Assembly (NCBI GenBank): GCA_934271245.1
Contig: CAKQQY010000003.1
Coordinates: forward strand, 19,955-83,954
Reading direction: 5' to 3'
Source of the DNA: an uncultured Clostridia bacterium
GTDB lineage: Bacteria > Bacillota > Clostridia > Christensenellales > Borkfalkiaceae
Length of the DNA stretch: 64,000 bases
Shown here one piece after another: positions 18,401 through 26,450 of the stretch; the first letter of the stretch is position 1, and each line of letters begins with the position of its first letter. Made by a program: the position numbers and the translations under genes. Below the pieces are notes generated by a model. It had not been told where the DNA came from, made no database searches, and saw nothing but the letters and a program-made list of their open reading frames with translations.

Positions 18401-18826
18401 AAAGCGCCCGTGCGCGAAGAATTTTCCCGTATGATAAAGGACGGAATACTTTCGGAAGAAGAAGCGAAAAGCATAAACGCCGAAAAAATAGAAAAAGCCG
18501 TGTCCGGGTCGAATTTATCGGATTTAGGCGGCGATATTTACCGCGAAAAAAGTTTTATAGCGGAACTTCCCGCAAAACTCGTTTTAGAGTCGGAAAGCGA
18601 AGCGAACGTTCTCGTTCAGGGGGTGATAGACCTTCTCGAAGTATCGGAAGACGGGGCGAGAATAATCGACTATAAATACTCGGCAAAATCGCCCGAACAA
18701 CTCGTAAAAACGTATAAAAAACAGTTGAATCTTTACGCAGCGGCGGTGGAAAACATTCTTAAAATACCCGTTAAAAGCAAAACTATTTTAAGCCTACTTA
18801 CGGGCGAAAAAGCGGAAATCGACTAA
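15473..18826 (+). CDS. addA: ATP-dependent helicase/nuclease subunit AddA
   Basis: This is a UvrD/RecB-type superfamily 1 helicase of 1117 residues with a C-terminal nuclease. Motifs in order: Walker A SASAGSGKT (residues 22-30), VTFTEAS, the DEYQD Walker B in FVDEYQDINGVQ, GDVKQSIYGFRG, NFRS, TIHSSKGLEYPVV and LFYVALTRAKYAL. The nuclease motif is VQGVIDLLE ... RIIDYKYS near the end. Start ATG 15473 has AAGGAGAAGAG upstream and reads PNLKEEQKKAV, the typical AddA start; an upstream in-frame codon at 15449 is not supported. The overlap with addB indicates coupled translation of the complex. Confidence 0.95.
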   Translation: MPNLKEEQKKAVYHETGDLLVSASAGSGKTFVMISRIIRLISEKKAGVKDVLCVTFTEASAADMKNKLKKAIIEKINETGDEFLISQLKEIPTADISTLHSFCMRLIKTYFYVAGVSPDFEIADENYAVELKGKALQKLFRKLYSAEGIPELPLSRKIAERYAVKRKDGELKKYILSLYDYASSEADPEEFLKKSLQYYADENFDDLLKDYKSRIDKELIKYSARFVAYSAVMKERGLAVVSEADEITDDLEKLVNNPDIYAIKNFADYKKSLRFGRNLSEEDEKLKKQAQATLKKLKAFFVKVNASLTDYRTDKARNSDLYSSTETVCGLVKMFGEYYSELKKDENLLDFNDLEKYATEILSDKDVNEAVSEKYKYVFVDEYQDINGVQEKIISLIARDNLFMVGDVKQSIYGFRGCKSDFFSQKYEKMSKTDNTVLLNHNFRSAKNVINMVNSVFSFSMTERDFGVNYKDNSMLVSGGVYPEEYEGRADVTVINKIKSEIKEKEVPRIYDILKEAKEEKTERSATAILITDIINKEIFNTYYDISERKEKRIKYGDIAILVRSKAGVGYERLIKTLKANGIPVSSADSESVVDYPETQLLINYLELIDNSVQDVPLATLLLSPYFSFTEEDLCDICAFYRENAKNPDWTFKDAFTYYAEKGDGELKEKIKNFDDYILKARKLADFTSATDVLEKFIADKSVKAAVLAGKDGERGLNRIKALLSFSKSSDRKLSVGELLRKIKNNPDGLTSSETSGEDCVNVMTIHSSKGLEYPVVIVCGLEKAMNTRDESEEIMKDRNYGVALKFFDDENKLKYETVLRGLLKLKMKDDRVKEELRLFYVALTRAKYALHLTLVSDDDDRSDGFYGADSFIDYVPRNIPVTRFDEDDFTALELKEGVRKVLIGKTDASVENRIRKNLSFEYPFMADTVLPMKVSVTQANEVREEDEKKVYVISDEDTSAEKGTIAHKFMQFLNFKAPVREEFSRMIKDGILSEEEAKSINAEKIEKAVSGSNLSDLGGDIYREKSFIAELPAKLVLESESEANVLVQGVIDLLEVSEDGARIIDYKYSAKSPEQLVKTYKKQLNLYAAAVENILKIPVKSKTILSLLTGEKAEID

Positions 18827-18888
18827 ATTTTACAAAATAACGCATAAGCCGCCGAAAAAAGCGGTCTTTTCGGGGTTATTATTTTCGT

Positions 18889-19539
18889 ATGGAAAAAATT
18901 TTTACCGCGATAGCCCGAGCGAGAGATTACCTTTTTTTTAATCCGCAATGCGCGTTTGCGGCTTCGCTTATAATACTTATAATTTCGTTTACGGTTTTCG
19001 CCTTTCTTTTACGCAAAGGAATCGCCGACAAAAAGAGTTTAAAGTATTTCTTTATCTCTTCCGTCGCTTTAACGTTGTTTCAGACGGCGTGTTCCGTTCC
19101 CGAAAAAAACGACTTCGTTCTGCCGACGGCTCTTTTCGTTATCGGGTGCGCGCTTTTCGCCGCGCTCGGTCTTATAAAAGCAAAAAAAACCGAGTCTGAA
19201 AGCGATAAACAAGCGGAAAACGAAGAAGACGATTTGCCTTTGTTTTCCGAAGTAAAAACGCCGTCCGTCATACCCGAGGCGATAAAACGGTTCGCCGAAG
19301 AAAACGCTTCCGTTCAGAAAAGAGAAACGGCGGATAAAGACGTGGATTTTTCTCACGTTAAAAGCGTGGTCGATAAACTCGAAAGGTTCAATCTTTCGGC
19401 GGCGGATAAAAGAGCCATTAACGCCCTTAAAATCAACGTGATGACGGCAGAATCCTGCGGAATGAACAACAAACTCAAAAGCGATATAAACGACGGGCTT
19501 TGTTCGGTGCTTAAAATGATGTCTAAATACAACGTTTAG
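18889..19539 (+). CDS. Unknown membrane protein, 216 residues
   Basis: Three hydrophobic helices occupy about residues 22-43, 53-69 and 77-98. The remaining ~115 residues are soluble: a Glu/Asp/Ser-rich linker (101-120), then a charged helical domain (KSVVDKLERFNLSAADKRAI, NNKLKSDINDGLCSVLKMM). I do not recognise the family. There is no ribosome binding site before the ATG; a TATTAT hexamer ends six bases upstream of it (18877-18882), although without a convincing -35. It is probably translated from a leaderless transcript or by readthrough from addA, which ends 62 bases upstream with a weak hairpin between. Confidence 0.65.
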   Translation: MEKIFTAIARARDYLFFNPQCAFAASLIILIISFTVFAFLLRKGIADKKSLKYFFISSVALTLFQTACSVPEKNDFVLPTALFVIGCALFAALGLIKAKKTESESDKQAENEEDDLPLFSEVKTPSVIPEAIKRFAEENASVQKRETADKDVDFSHVKSVVDKLERFNLSAADKRAINALKINVMTAESCGMNNKLKSDINDGLCSVLKMMSKYNV

Positions 19540-19652
19540 CGTTAAGTTCCGTATAGGGCGGCAAGAAAAGGCAAACGGCAAAGCGATAACCTTTCGGGAA
19601 ATAAAAACATAATATGATAAAGACCTTATTTTAAAAAGGAGATTATCGTATT

Positions 19653-20165
19653 ATGGGAAAACCTTTGATAGTAGATTTACCATATCCCGATTTGTCGGGA
19701 ATAGAAAAAGACCCCGTTTCCGCGGGAATAATAAGACCCGCTTACGGCGGCGGTCACGGAGAGATAACCGCGATACTTCAATACGTTTATCACTCGCTGT
19801 TTTTCGACTGCTACGGGGAAAGCGACATATCGAACGTTCTGATAGACATTTCTATCGCCGAAATGAAACATCTCGACATCTTGGGCGAAACGCTTCTTAA
19901 ACTCGGTTCAGACCCCGTTTACGCCGTTTGTCCGCCATTTTACGAGTTTTATTCGACGGAAGGAATCGCCTATTCCAAATCTCCGCAGAACATGCTGTTA
20001 GACGATATTGCAGGAGAAATGAAAGCGTCTTCTATGTACGGGGAAATGGCGGAAAAACTTTGCAACGAAAAGGTTATCGCCGTAATAAAAAGAATTCGTA
20101 TGGACGAAGAGTTACATATAGCGATATTGAAAGAACAACTCAAAAAACTGAAAAATCGCTCTTAA
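19653..20165 (+). CDS. Ferritin-like (diiron/dimanganese) domain protein
   Basis: The 170-residue protein is a four-helix ferritin-like fold by motif: Glu in GEITAILQYVYHS (about residue 34), ExxH in AEMKHLDILGE (about 70), Glu in GEMKASSMYGEM and ExxH in DEELHIAILKE near the end. Together these give the two E and ExxH pairs of a dinuclear metal site. The general look is that of the manganese-catalase/CotJC-like and rubrerythrin-like proteins of Clostridia, so a role in peroxide or metal handling is likely. Ribosome site AAAAGGAG. Single gene followed by a terminator. Confidence 0.75.
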   Translation: MGKPLIVDLPYPDLSGIEKDPVSAGIIRPAYGGGHGEITAILQYVYHSLFFDCYGESDISNVLIDISIAEMKHLDILGETLLKLGSDPVYAVCPPFYEFYSTEGIAYSKSPQNMLLDDIAGEMKASSMYGEMAEKLCNEKVIAVIKRIRMDEELHIAILKEQLKKLKNRS

Positions 20166-20183
20166 AAATCGTAAATCAGGATA

Positions 20184-20212
20184 AAACCGCCTTAAAACAA
20201 GGCGGTTTTTAA
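20184..20212 (+). terminator. Rho-independent terminator after the ferritin-like gene
   Basis: Arms 20184-20194 and 20200-20210 (AAAACCGCCTT) pair perfectly. The right arm ends in TTTT. Confidence 0.85.
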
Positions 20213-20231
20213 AAAAATTCAAAATAAAGTA

Positions 20232-20260
20232 TTGATTTTAGTCGTCCGATAGTGTAAAAT
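20232..20260 (+). promoter_or_regulatory. Sigma-A promoter of the tyrosine kinase gene
   Basis: TTGATT at 20232-20237, 17-base spacer, TAAAAT at 20255-20260. Confidence 0.65.
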
Positions 20261-20295
20261 AATATAAATCGTAAAAGGCGAAATTTTAAAAATAT

Positions 20296-21048
20296 ATGGT
20301 TCAGAGAGAAAAGATGCCTAAATTCAAGAAAAAGCAAAAACCAAAAGGCGAAGCGGGGATAGTCGTAAATAATCCCGAAACGTCTTTCGAAAAAAGAGAA
20401 GCGTATACAAGGCTTAAAAATAATATACTGTATCTGAATGCGGACGGGAACAAAAAGGTCATTCAGGTAATTTCTTCGCTTATGCACGAAGGTAAAACCA
20501 CCATCACGTGCAATCTTGCGGTAGGGCTCGGAATGACGGATAAAAAGGTCGTCGTGGTAGACGCCGATTTCCGTAAACCGAGAACGCAGATGGAATTCAA
20601 TACTTCCATCAAAAACGGTCTTGCCGATTATATAAAAGGAACGCTTAAAAAGGAAGAAATAATCAAACATACCGAATATAAAAACGTGGATTTGATTACG
20701 CGCGGCGAAGATTCTTCCAATTCTTCGCTGGTATTCGTTTCGGACAAGTTTAAAAACCTTATACAGGAATTAAAGGAAGAATACGATTTCGTTCTGGTAG
20801 ATTGTCCGCCCGTTTTACAGGTTTCCGACTTTATCAATATCACGCCCGTAACCGACGGAACGCTTTTCGTCACGGCGTACGGAAGAACTACGAGAAATCA
20901 GGTTTCCGAAGCGGTCAAGGAATTAAGGAAAGCCAACGCGGATATTATCGGCACGGTGTTCTCTTTTTACGACAGCAAGAAAGACGGCGACTACGGATAT
21001 TATAACAAAAAGTACGGTAAATACGGGTACTACGGATCGGAAAAATAA
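20296..21048 (+). CDS. CpsD/CapB-type bacterial tyrosine kinase (BY-kinase)
   Basis: The protein (250 residues from the first ATG; 244 from ATG 20314, which has a better GAGAGAAAAG before it) has the BY-kinase motifs: Walker A ISSLMHEGKTT, Walker A' VVVVDADFRKPR and Walker B FVLVDCPPV. A C-terminal tyrosine cluster (YGYY, KYGKYGYYG) is the usual autophosphorylation site. Such kinases normally need a membrane adaptor (CpsC/CapA) and regulate exopolysaccharide export. Neither an adaptor nor any polysaccharide gene lies nearby. The matching PHP phosphatase gene follows after 20 bases, and a terminator ends the pair. Confidence 0.85.
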   Translation: MVQREKMPKFKKKQKPKGEAGIVVNNPETSFEKREAYTRLKNNILYLNADGNKKVIQVISSLMHEGKTTITCNLAVGLGMTDKKVVVVDADFRKPRTQMEFNTSIKNGLADYIKGTLKKEEIIKHTEYKNVDLITRGEDSSNSSLVFVSDKFKNLIQELKEEYDFVLVDCPPVLQVSDFINITPVTDGTLFVTAYGRTTRNQVSEAVKELRKANADIIGTVFSFYDSKKDGDYGYYNKKYGKYGYYGSEK

Positions 21049-21068
21049 TTGAAATCGGGGGGAAAGAG

Positions 21069-21776
21069 TTGGGGGAACTTACCGATATTCACTCACACAT
21101 ATTGCCGGAAATAGACGACGGCAGCGAATCGCTTGAAAAATCTCTGGCGATGATAACGGAAGAAATATCGCAAGGCGTAAAAAACATTTTTTGTACGCCC
21201 CACTATCGTATTCCTTATACGAAGGAAAAGGAAGAAACCAAACGAATTTTCAACGAATTTAACGAAAAAGTCAAAGAGAAAAATCTTCCCGTGAATCTGT
21301 ATCTCGGGCAGGAAATCGCCGTAAACGAAAACACGTTGTCCATGTTAAAAAGCGGGCGGCTTTTAACCCTTGACGACGGCAAATACGTACTTCTGGAATT
21401 TTGTCTTACCAAAAAGACGATGGACGTGTCCGAAACGGTACACGAATTCGTGGTAGAAGGGTTTAAGCCGATAGTCGCGCATATAGAAAGGTATCCGTAC
21501 CTTACCTTAGACGACGCGTACGACGTAAAACGCGGCGGCGGACTTATTCAGATAAACGCGGACGCCGCCTTAGAGGTCGGCAAAATCTTCGGCGGAGCGT
21601 ACATAAAAAAACTGATAGAAGAAAACCTCGTCGATTTCGTCGCGAGCGACTATCATTATTTCAGAAAAAACAATATGAAAGAAGCGTATCACGCCGTGGC
21701 TAAACGGTACGGCGAAGAAGTCGCGGAAAAACTGTTTTTCTTAAATGCGGAAAAAATACTGAAAAACCGAGATTAG
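21069..21776 (+). CDS. CpsB/CapC-type PHP-domain protein-tyrosine phosphatase
   Basis: This 235-residue PHP-superfamily metallophosphatase starts LTDIHSHILPEIDDG (HxH metal ligands and the DDG typical of CpsB). Further ligands are in CTPHYR, the Glu in LGQEIAVNE, VAHIERYP and SDYH. It would dephosphorylate the tyrosine tail of the kinase encoded just upstream, making a kinase/phosphatase switch. The start is a TTG at 21069 preceded by GGGGGGAAAGAG; no ATG fits the conserved N-terminus. Its stop codon lies in the loop of the terminator. Confidence 0.88.
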   Translation: MGELTDIHSHILPEIDDGSESLEKSLAMITEEISQGVKNIFCTPHYRIPYTKEKEETKRIFNEFNEKVKEKNLPVNLYLGQEIAVNENTLSMLKSGRLLTLDDGKYVLLEFCLTKKTMDVSETVHEFVVEGFKPIVAHIERYPYLTLDDAYDVKRGGGLIQINADAALEVGKIFGGAYIKKLIEENLVDFVASDYHYFRKNNMKEAYHAVAKRYGEEVAEKLFFLNAEKILKNRD

Positions 21777-21790
21777 TCTCGGTTTTTATC
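21763..21790 (+). terminator. Terminator overlapping the end of the phosphatase gene
   Basis: Arms 21763-21772 and 21777-21786 (AAAACCGAGA) pair perfectly, and the loop contains the TAG stop codon of the preceding gene. TTTTATC follows. Confidence 0.85.
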
Positions 21791-21806
21791 ATACAAAGGA
21801 CTTGCT

Positions 21807-22505
21807 ATGGAAAAAAGAATCATCGCCATAGGCGGCGGGGAAATAAAAAACAAAACCACGCTCGAAATAGACAGGTATATCGCTTCTTTAATAAAAGAAA
21901 AAGCGTGCGGCGGCAGGGGCAACGCTCTTTTTATAGGCACTGCTTCGCACGACAGCATGCCGTACTTTAACAGTTTCAGAAAAACTTACACTTCCGTTTT
22001 CGATATAAAAGCGGAAGTCGCTTTAATAGTGTACGGCGAAATGAACATGGAAAAAATCGCGGGCAAAATCGACGCTGCCGATTGTATTTACGTGGGCGGC
22101 GGCGATACCGTGTATATGCTCGAAAAGTGGAAAGAAACGGGGCTTGACAAACTTATTTTATCCGCTTACGAACAGGGCAAAATCATCTGCGGATTGTCCG
22201 CCGGGGCGATATGCTGGTTCAAAGATATTTACACCGATTACGAAATAATGCGTGGCGTCGGCGGCGAGTACGTCATGAAAAAGGGGCTCGGCGTTATAGA
22301 CGGGTGTATGTGTCCGCATTTTAACGAGCGCGAAAAAGACTTTATTCCCGCGCTTATAAACAGTGGAATAAAAACCGCATACGCCGCGGAAAACGACTGC
22401 GCGATAGAATTTATCGGCGGTAAATATTCGAAAACGGTATCGGCAGGGGGCAAAGCGTACTTTATAACCGTGGAAAACGGACGGGCGGAGAAAAAGGAAT
22501 TATGA
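21807..22505 (+). CDS. Peptidase E-like serine peptidase (family S51)
   Basis: The 232-residue protein has the S51 layout: GGGEIKN at the start, YVGGGDTVYMLEKW in the middle, the nucleophile elbow GLSAGAICWF, and CPHFNER toward the C-terminus. Family members are intracellular dipeptidases (alpha-aspartyl dipeptidase, cyanophycinase relatives); the exact specificity is not visible. The ribosome site AAAGGACTTGCT is weak. It overlaps queH by four bases (ATGA), so the two are translationally coupled although functionally unrelated. Confidence 0.85.
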   Translation: MEKRIIAIGGGEIKNKTTLEIDRYIASLIKEKACGGRGNALFIGTASHDSMPYFNSFRKTYTSVFDIKAEVALIVYGEMNMEKIAGKIDAADCIYVGGGDTVYMLEKWKETGLDKLILSAYEQGKIICGLSAGAICWFKDIYTDYEIMRGVGGEYVMKKGLGVIDGCMCPHFNEREKDFIPALINSGIKTAYAAENDCAIEFIGGKYSKTVSAGGKAYFITVENGRAEKKEL

Positions 22506-23107
22506 ACGTTATAAACTACGATAAAGAAATGAAAAAAATCGCCGAAGCGGAGAAAAAGCAAAAAAGATTTCCCACGCTTTTGCTGCATAGTTGCTGCGCG
22601 CCGTGTTCTTCGGCTTGCATAGAAAGACTGAAAGATTATTTCGATATCACCGTTTATTATTATAACCCTAACATAGATACCGCCGAAGAGTATCGGTTAA
22701 GGGCGGAAGAACAGGAAAGGTTCTGTAAAGAAATCGGGGTAAAAGTAATTATCGAAGACAGAAGAGAATCGGAATTTTACGCCGCGGCGAAAGGACTCGA
22801 AGACGCGCCCGAAGGCGGAAGCCGCTGCGAAAAATGTTTTAATCTGCGGCTTGGCGAAACGGCGGAATACGCAAAGAAAAACGGGTACGAATATTTCGCT
22901 ACCACGCTGACGGTAAGTCCGCTCAAAAATTCCGCGCTTATAAACGAACTCGGCAAAAAAATCGGGGAAGAAAAAGGCGTAAAATACCTTCCTTCCGATT
23001 TTAAGAAGGGCGGCGGGTATTACAGGTCTGTGGAACTTTCCAAAGAATACGGATTATACAGGCAAAATTACTGCGGTTGCGAGTTTTCTAAAAGAAAATT
23101 GTGTTAA
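22502..23107 (+). CDS. queH: Epoxyqueuosine reductase QueH
   Basis: The 201-residue protein has the QueH (former DUF208) cysteine pattern: LLHSCCAPCSSAC near residue 30, CEKCFNLRL near 110 and NYCGCEFSKRK near the end. These cysteines carry the iron-sulfur centre and metal site. It reduces epoxyqueuosine to queuosine in tRNA, the last step after QueA; queA begins at the other end of this window (63012). It is coupled to the peptidase E gene. Confidence 0.9.
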   Translation: MNVINYDKEMKKIAEAEKKQKRFPTLLLHSCCAPCSSACIERLKDYFDITVYYYNPNIDTAEEYRLRAEEQERFCKEIGVKVIIEDRRESEFYAAAKGLEDAPEGGSRCEKCFNLRLGETAEYAKKNGYEYFATTLTVSPLKNSALINELGKKIGEEKGVKYLPSDFKKGGGYYRSVELSKEYGLYRQNYCGCEFSKRKLC

Positions 23108-23141
23108 ACGGGCAAAAATTTCGAAAAAAGCGGAAAAACGT

Positions 23142-23171
23142 TTGCTTTTAAAGGAACGTGTGTGCTAAAAT
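23142..23171 (+). promoter_or_regulatory. rpsB-tsf promoter
   Basis: TTGCTT at 23142-23147, 18-base spacer, extended -10 TGC-TAAAAT (23166-23171). Confidence 0.55.
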
Positions 23172-23199
23172 ATACGAGCGAAAAAATTCACACCCGAAC

Positions 23200-23260
23200 G
23201 CTTTCGGACATTCGTGTTTGCGGAAATTTCACTTAAACCGCGAATGTTGTCCGTAATAAC
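23200..23260 (+). promoter_or_regulatory. Structured rpsB leader (possible S2 autoregulation site)
   Basis: The untranslated leader is about 115 bases long. CGGACATTCG (23205-23214) can pair with CGAATG..TCCG (23241-23253) with a TTG-type bulge. Ribosomal protein S2 represses its own operon through leader structures in many bacteria. That this is such a site is an inference from position and folding. Confidence 0.35.
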
Positions 23261-23294
23261 AGGGCGGCGGGGAGGAAAAACGGAGGAATTTATT

Positions 23295-24071
23295 ATGGCA
23301 GTTATTACTATGAAACAACTCCTTGAAACGGGAGTTCACTTCGGACACCAGACGAGACGCTGGAACCCCAAAATGAAGAAGTACATCTTCGGCGAAAGAA
23401 ACGGTATTCATATCATCAACCTTGAACAGACGGTTGAACTTATCGAAAACGACGCGTATCCGTTCGTCGTAGACGCGGTTAAACAGGGCAAGAGCGTGCT
23501 TTTCGTCGGAACGAAGAAACAAGCGCAGGACGCTATTAAAGAAGAAGCGGAAAGATGCGGCGAATACTACATCAATTTCAGATGGCTCGGCGGCACGCTT
23601 ACCAACTTCAAAACGATAAGAAGCAGAGTTGACAGACTTAACAAACTCAACAATATGGAAAAGATGGGCGAATTCGACCTTCTTCCCAAAAAAGAAGTTG
23701 CGGAACTCAAAGCGGAACGCGACAAACTCGAACTTAACCTCGGCGGTATCAAAGAAATGAGAACTCTTCCGGGCGTTATGTTCATCGTAGACCCCGATCA
23801 GGAAGACATCGCGGTAATGGAAGCGAGAAAACTTCACATTCCTATCGTCGCGATAACCGATACCAATTGTGACCCCGACCTTATCGATCACGTTATCCCG
23901 GGTAACGACGACGCAATCCGCGCGGTAAAACTTATCGCTTCCGTCATTGCGGACGCAGTATTAGAAGCGAAACAGGGCGAACAGTTCCTTGCGGAAAAGG
24001 CGGAAGCCGAAGCGAAAGCGGAAGAGGCGACCGAAGAAACGGTAACCGAAACCGCAACCGTATCCGAATAA
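23295..24071 (+). CDS. rpsB: 30S ribosomal protein S2
   Basis: The 258-residue product has the S2 signatures [17 protein letters not shown] near the start and [22 protein letters not shown] and [12 protein letters not shown] later. The C-terminal tail is an Ala/Glu-rich extension (EAEAKAEEA). S2 sits on the 30S head-body junction and is added late in assembly. Start ATG 23295 follows GGAGG at 23284; an upstream in-frame ATG at 23214 lies in the leader hairpin and is rejected. First gene of the rpsB-tsf operon. Confidence 0.97.
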   Translation: MAVITMKQLLETGVHFGHQTRRWNPKMKKYIFGERNGIHIINLEQTVELIENDAYPFVVDAVKQGKSVLFVGTKKQAQDAIKEEAERCGEYYINFRWLGGTLTNFKTIRSRVDRLNKLNNMEKMGEFDLLPKKEVAELKAERDKLELNLGGIKEMRTLPGVMFIVDPDQEDIAVMEARKLHIPIVAITDTNCDPDLIDHVIPGNDDAIRAVKLIASVIADAVLEAKQGEQFLAEKAEAEAKAEEATEETVTETATVSE

Positions 24072-24102
24072 TAATTAAAACTATATAAGGGAGTAATAAG
24101 AT

Positions 24103-24984
24103 ATGTTTACAAGTGCAGACGTAATGGATCTTCGTAAAAAGACGGGCGCCGGCATTGCCGATTGCAAAAAGGCATTGACGGAAACCGACGGCGATATGGA
24201 TAAAGCCGTAGACTTTTTAAGAGAAAAAGGAATCGCTACCGCTGCGAAAAAGGCTTCCCGTATTGCTGCGGAAGGTATCGTTGCGGCGAAAGTCAACGGT
24301 AACACCGGCGTTTTGGTAGAAGTCAACTGCGAAACCGACTTCGTTGCGAAAGGCGATCAGTATAAAGCGTTCGTAGACAGCGTTGCCGATTACGTTATGA
24401 ATAACGACGTAAAAGACGACGAAGCGTTAATAGAAGCGATGAAAGAAGAAACTATAAACGTAACGGCGAAAATCGGCGAAAAAATTTCCGTTCGTCGTTT
24501 TGCTAAATTCACCGCAGGTAACGGCGTAGTAACCAGTTACATTCACATGGGCGGAAAGGTCGGCGTTTTGGTAGAAGTCGAAGGATGCACCTGCGACGGA
24601 ACGAAAGAACTCGCTCACGAAGTAGCGTTGCAAATAGCGGCGGCAAAACCGTTGTATCTTACCGAAGCGGAAGTTCCCGCGGAAGTTTTGGAACACGAAA
24701 AAGAAATTCTTAAAGCGCAGGCGTTGAACGAAGGTAAACCCGCCGCTATTATCGACAGAATGGTCGAAGGAAGAGTTAAAAAATATTACGAAGAAAACTG
24801 CTTGTTAAAACAGGCGTTCGTAAAAGATCCTTCCATCACTATCGAAAAACTCGTTAAAGATTATTCCGATAAAATGGGTAAACAGTTGACGGTTAAAAGA
24901 TTCGTTCGTTTCGAAATGGGCGAAGGACTCGAAAAGAGAGTAAACGACTTCGCTGCGGAAGTAGAAGCGCAGATGAAAAAATAA
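24103..24984 (+). CDS. tsf: Elongation factor Ts
   Basis: This 293-residue guanine-nucleotide exchange factor for EF-Tu (tuf is at 42276). The N-terminal UBA-like domain reads [19 protein letters not shown]. The EF-Tu-contacting motif is present as [12 protein letters not shown] near residue 78, and the C-terminal module ends in [16 protein letters not shown]. It follows rpsB by 31 bases with an AAGGGAG ribosome site and is closed by a strong terminator. Confidence 0.97.
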   Translation: MFTSADVMDLRKKTGAGIADCKKALTETDGDMDKAVDFLREKGIATAAKKASRIAAEGIVAAKVNGNTGVLVEVNCETDFVAKGDQYKAFVDSVADYVMNNDVKDDEALIEAMKEETINVTAKIGEKISVRRFAKFTAGNGVVTSYIHMGGKVGVLVEVEGCTCDGTKELAHEVALQIAAAKPLYLTEAEVPAEVLEHEKEILKAQALNEGKPAAIIDRMVEGRVKKYYEENCLLKQAFVKDPSITIEKLVKDYSDKMGKQLTVKRFVRFEMGEGLEKRVNDFAAEVEAQMKK

Positions 24985-25000
24985 TTAACGAAAAAAATAT

Positions 25001-25035
25001 AAAACGGGCGGAAAAGTTTTCCGCCCGTTTTTATT
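25001..25035 (+). terminator. rpsB-tsf terminator
   Basis: Arms 25001-25015 and 25017-25031 (core ACGGGCGGAAAA) pair, and the right arm ends in a T run. Confidence 0.9.
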
Positions 25036-25036
25036 G

Positions 25037-25068
25037 CATAAAAAAGCCCGACTTTAACGAAAGTCGGG
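25037..25068 (-). terminator. Terminator of the tmcAL gene
   Basis: Read on the minus strand, CCCGACTTT/AAAGTCGGG (25047-25055 with 25060-25068) is followed by GCTTTTT, a typical intrinsic terminator. Confidence 0.8.
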
Positions 25069-25103
25069 AAAATTTATATAAAATTAGAATAGTCGAAAGG
25101 TTA

Positions 25104-26273
25104 TTAAACGAAAAGCGTTTTGTGTTCGTTTTCGCGTTCGTTTTTGAAAAGGTTATAAAGGTCGTTTGCGAGAACGTCTTTATTAAAGCAAGCCAAAGCC
25201 GTCTTTTTAAGTTTGTCCGCGTCGCTTTTTCGGGTCAACACGGGGACTGTGGCTTTTTCGCAGATAAGGGGTAAAACGTCCGAATCTTTTTTGACCGCAA
25301 GAACTTTTATATACAGGGGAGAAGACAGCGCGTCGAAAATAAAACTTTCTTCTATGCCTAAAAGGTTGGCGGTTAAAATTCGTCTTATTCTCGTTGCGGG
25401 ATAACGCTTTGTCGCCACCTTTTCCACGTATTTATCTATGTTAAAGTTGTCTTTCGCAAGCGCTTTGATTCTGTTTTCCAACCCTTCCGTGCAGTCGGAA
25501 ATTTTAGCGAGTTCTTCCGCGGACGACGTAATTATTTTCGCCATAGTGATTTTATCCGCTTCGAAAGGATAGTCTTCCAACTCTTTGTAAACGTAAGACG
25601 GCATGCACTTTTTCGTCTTTCTGAACTTGCCTTCTTTAATCGCCTTTCTTATACTCGTCGCGCTGGTTATTCCTTTTTTAAGGGTAAGGTCGTTGTGGTC
25701 GCCTTCGCGAAGCATCGGAAAAATGTCCATATCGTGATTTGTTTTCAAAATCGCCTTGGTATATTCCAGCCCCAAAATGTTGTTGGGGGAATTCATAAGC
25801 GATTCGTCGAACATATCTCCGTAAAGGGATTGCACCGTTAAAAATTTTGCTTTCGCGAGCGAAATTCCGCCCGAAAGATAGTCTTTAAGCGTTTTTTTAA
25901 AGTCTTTCGTTTCGCTGTTCAGGGCGGAAGCAAGGCTTATAAAGTCGCTTTTATTTCCGTTTTCCGCGCCGAAACATATCCCGTCGACTATTCCCATCGA
26001 GTTTATGGTTTTTATTCCGCCGGAAGCGAAAAGTTCGGCGTTGGCGGTGGCGAACACCGTCGGCAGTTCTATAACCGCGTCTGCTCCCGCGATAATCGCC
26101 TGACGGGCGCGTTTAAATTTATTGAGAACGGCAGGTTCTCCGCGTTGGGTAAAGTTCCCGCTCATAACCACGACGAGATTTTCCGCTTTCAACTCGTTTT
26201 TTATATATTCTATATGTTTTAAGTGTCCGTTGTGCAGGGGATTGTATTCGGCTATCGTTGCGCAAAATTTCAT
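25104..26273 (-). CDS. tmcAL: tRNA(Met) cytidine acetate ligase TmcAL (YlbM family)
   Basis: The 389-residue protein starts MKFCATIAEYNPLHNGHLKH, with the HxGH nucleotidyltransferase motif, followed by VVMSGNFTQRGEPAV and the SATSIRKAIKEG segment. TmcAL activates acetate with ATP and acetylates cytidine 34 of elongator tRNA-Met. I take ATG 26273; GGGAG lies 13 bases upstream, a rather long spacing. An in-frame TTG at 26300 would add nine hydrophobic residues and is less likely. It is transcribed divergently from pta; acetate is a product of the neighbouring pta-ackA pathway, but that link may be chance. Confidence 0.9.
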   Translation of the reverse strand: MKFCATIAEYNPLHNGHLKHIEYIKNELKAENLVVVMSGNFTQRGEPAVLNKFKRARQAIIAGADAVIELPTVFATANAELFASGGIKTINSMGIVDGICFGAENGNKSDFISLASALNSETKDFKKTLKDYLSGGISLAKAKFLTVQSLYGDMFDESLMNSPNNILGLEYTKAILKTNHDMDIFPMLREGDHNDLTLKKGITSATSIRKAIKEGKFRKTKKCMPSYVYKELEDYPFEADKITMAKIITSSAEELAKISDCTEGLENRIKALAKDNFNIDKYVEKVATKRYPATRIRRILTANLLGIEESFIFDALSSPLYIKVLAVKKDSDVLPLICEKATVPVLTRKSDADKLKKTALACFNKDVLANDLYNLFKNERENEHKTLFV

Positions 26274-26450
26274 AAAAAAACAAAAACTCCCATATAACAA
26301 TTTACTTTTTGACTTAAAAGGTGTAAAATATTCGTTGTCGGTCGGAATTCCGCATCGTAGCGGGGAAATCCGTCGTCACCGTAATTGTACAACATTTTGC
26401 GATAAATATAAAGCAAATAAAATAAAAACTTTTTTAAGGAAGGGATTTAT

